Shown piece after piece: positions 62,602-64,000 of a DNA stretch of 64,000 bases. Positions within the stretch are counted from its first letter, which is position 1. The number at the start of each line of letters is the position of its first letter. The position numbers and the translations under genes were made by a program. This DNA is from Saprospiraceae bacterium. Lineage in GTDB: Bacteria; Bacteroidota; Bacteroidia; Chitinophagales; Saprospiraceae. Below the pieces are notes generated by a model that saw only the letters and a program-made list of their open reading frames with translations, was not told the DNA's origin and searched no databases. The stretch spans positions 62,001-126,000 of the forward strand of contig JAJCYI010000163.1 of assembly GCA_029263015.1 (NCBI GenBank), in the 5' to 3' direction.

Positions 62602-64000
62602 AATGAATGCTATCATTGGAAGACAAAGAGAAATAAAGAGCTTGGAAAAGGTTGCAGTGAGCACGAAGTCTGAATTTGTAGCCATATACGGAAGGAGGAG
62701 GGTTGGAAAGACTTTTTTGGTTAGGGAATATTTCCAATACGACTTTGACTTCCAACTGACCGGATTGGCAAATGCCAATACCTACCAACAACTTATCAAT
62801 TTTCATACGGCCTTGTCAAGACAATCTGAAGTTGAAATGGATTCAGTCCCACCTAATTGGTTTGAGGCATTTCAAAGATTGGTTGACCATATCGAAAGAA
62901 TAAATGAAGCACGCAAAAAAATCATCTTTCTCGATGAACTGCCTTGGATGGACACTGCCCGCTCCGACTTTTTAATAGCACTGGAACATTTTTGGAACAG
63001 TTGGGCCACTAACAGAAGGGATGTCATACTCATTACTTGCGGATCAGCCGCCTCGTGGATGGTCAACACACTCATTAATAATACTGGCGGTTTACACAAC
63101 AGGGTAACCGAACGGATTAAGATCGAACCTTTCACATTGCGGGAAGCTGAATTAATGTTAAAAGTGAGGAACAATGTGCTCGATCGATACCAAATACTGC
63201 AATTGTATATGGTAATGGGCGGGATACCATTTTACCTTGATGCAGTTTCTCCAGAAATGAGTGCTTCACAAAATATCGAAGAAATGTGCTTCCGGAAAAA
63301 TGGACTGCTCGTCTCAGAATACCGGCACTTATTCCACTCCCTTTTTAAGAACGCATCAAGACATGAAGCAGTCGTTACTGCACTGTCATCTAAAGCTATG
63401 GGATTGACACGCAAAGAACTTATCAATGCCACGGGCCTCCATACGGGTGGCAGCACAACCAAGGTATTAAACGAACTAGAAGAAAGTGGTTTTTTGTCTC
63501 GATACACCCCTTTTAATAAAAAATCAAGGGAAACCATTTACCGGCTATCAGATTTTTACAGCCTATTTTATCTAAAATTTATCAAGAACAATACAAACTA
63601 TGATGAGGGGGTTTGGGTAAATACAATCGACCATCCTTCCCACCGAGCGTGGACCGGTTATACTTTTGAACAAGTATGTTTGGCACATATTTCACAAATA
63701 AAAAAGGAGCTGGGTATCAGCGGGATTTACAGCCAATCTTGTTCATGGAAGAGTTCCCAGTCGAATGGTGGTGCACAGATAGACCTAGTGATTGACAGGA
63801 GGGATCGAGTTGTGAATTTATGCGAAATAAAATATTCAATAAATGCCTTTTCCATCAACAAATCTTATGCAGATAACCTCCGCAATAAAATAGCAATTTT
63901 CAGAAATGAAACCAAAACCCAAAAGGCCATTTTCCTGACTATGATAACCACATTTGGGTTACATAGAAATGAATATTCCTCATCTGTTGTACAAAATGAA
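62602..64000 (+). CDS. AAA-family ATPase of the ATPase_2/DUF234 type (runs off the window)
   Basis: Open from ATG 62602 (MNAIIGRQREIKSLEKVA) for 466 codons with no stop before the window end, so the C-terminus is incomplete but close to the family length. Walker A is GRRRVGKT (near 30-38) and Walker B is IIFLDELPW. The middle carries the winged-helix segment GLTRKELINATGLHTGGSTTKVLNELEESGFLSRY, and the end shows a DUF234-like nuclease-fold region (GGAQIDLVIDRRDRVVNLCEIKYS) with D-E-K spacing. Such proteins are often linked to mobile or defence regions. The adjacent inverted-repeat element at 62430-62589 fits that context. Confidence 0.85.

Overview
The window comes from a member of the Bacteroidota, most likely Saprospiraceae-like. 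The reasons are several giant secreted proteins ending in type IX secretion (T9SS) sorting domains, HYR-like and SprB-like repeat modules, MopE-like CDGLDNDCDG motifs, a two-component propeller sensor kinase, CHAT/TPR proteins with ECF sigma factors, and the TAnnTTTG-type promoter seen at arsR. No rRNA, tRNA, CRISPR array or intact transposase gene was found. Gene-level calls rest on reading motifs and architecture; no database search was possible.

Layout. 0-1.6 kb: arsenic operon (ArsR, a broken thioredoxin-like gene, ACR3 efflux pump) with two matching ArsR-type operators. 1.7-7.6 kb: PAP2-like membrane protein, ABM-fold monooxygenase, two paralogous cohesin-like secreted proteins around an unknown gene, a multi-spanning membrane protein and an amidohydrolase. 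7.8-17.3 kb: divergent NarL-type response regulator and propeller histidine kinase, then a 1728-residue T9SS surface protein; one palindrome occurs on both sides of the kinase gene. 17.7-22.6 kb (minus): anti-sigma/TPR protein, ECF sigma factor and CHAT protease-like protein, with a 203-bp tandem duplication inside the operon. 23-36 kb (plus): an S74 chaperone-tailed fibre protein and two giant modular T9SS proteins (2276 and 1412 residues) that share an unnamed module. 36.4-38.5 kb: FG-GAP/ASPIC-type T9SS protein. 38.8 kb: a deletion scar that joins the start of one gene to the tail of another. 39-44 kb: FtsX/MacB-type ABC permease and an S9 peptidase. 44.4-46.6 kb: ECF sigma factor, DUF547 lipoprotein and a TIGR04283-type glycosyltransferase.

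47-53.5 kb is a candidate redox/copper cassette. It holds a Cys-rich Crp/Fnr regulator, a secreted Met-rich protein, a secreted cupredoxin fused to a carboxypeptidase-regulatory-like domain, a membrane-anchored diheme cytochrome c, a ZAS-type zinc-finger protein and a second Crp/Fnr regulator. 53.6-64 kb: a decayed BamA-like outer-membrane protein, YHS protein, AraC regulator, small lipoproteins, DUF3179 protein, rhodanese, a membrane patatin-like phospholipase, peptidyl-tRNA hydrolase (pth), and a DUF234-type AAA ATPase that runs off the window end.

The intergenic DNA is unusually structured. There is a dispersed family with 19-20-bp terminal inverted repeats (two copies and a fragment), two other elements with 22-26-bp inverted termini, short tandem repeats with 7-bp units (one inside a coding gene), and many strong hairpin terminators. 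The best candidates for something undescribed are the Met-rich/cupredoxin/cytochrome cassette, the CHAT/sigma/anti-sigma operon, the shared GAFVG-EVRG module, and the palindrome that links the propeller two-component system to the adhesin.
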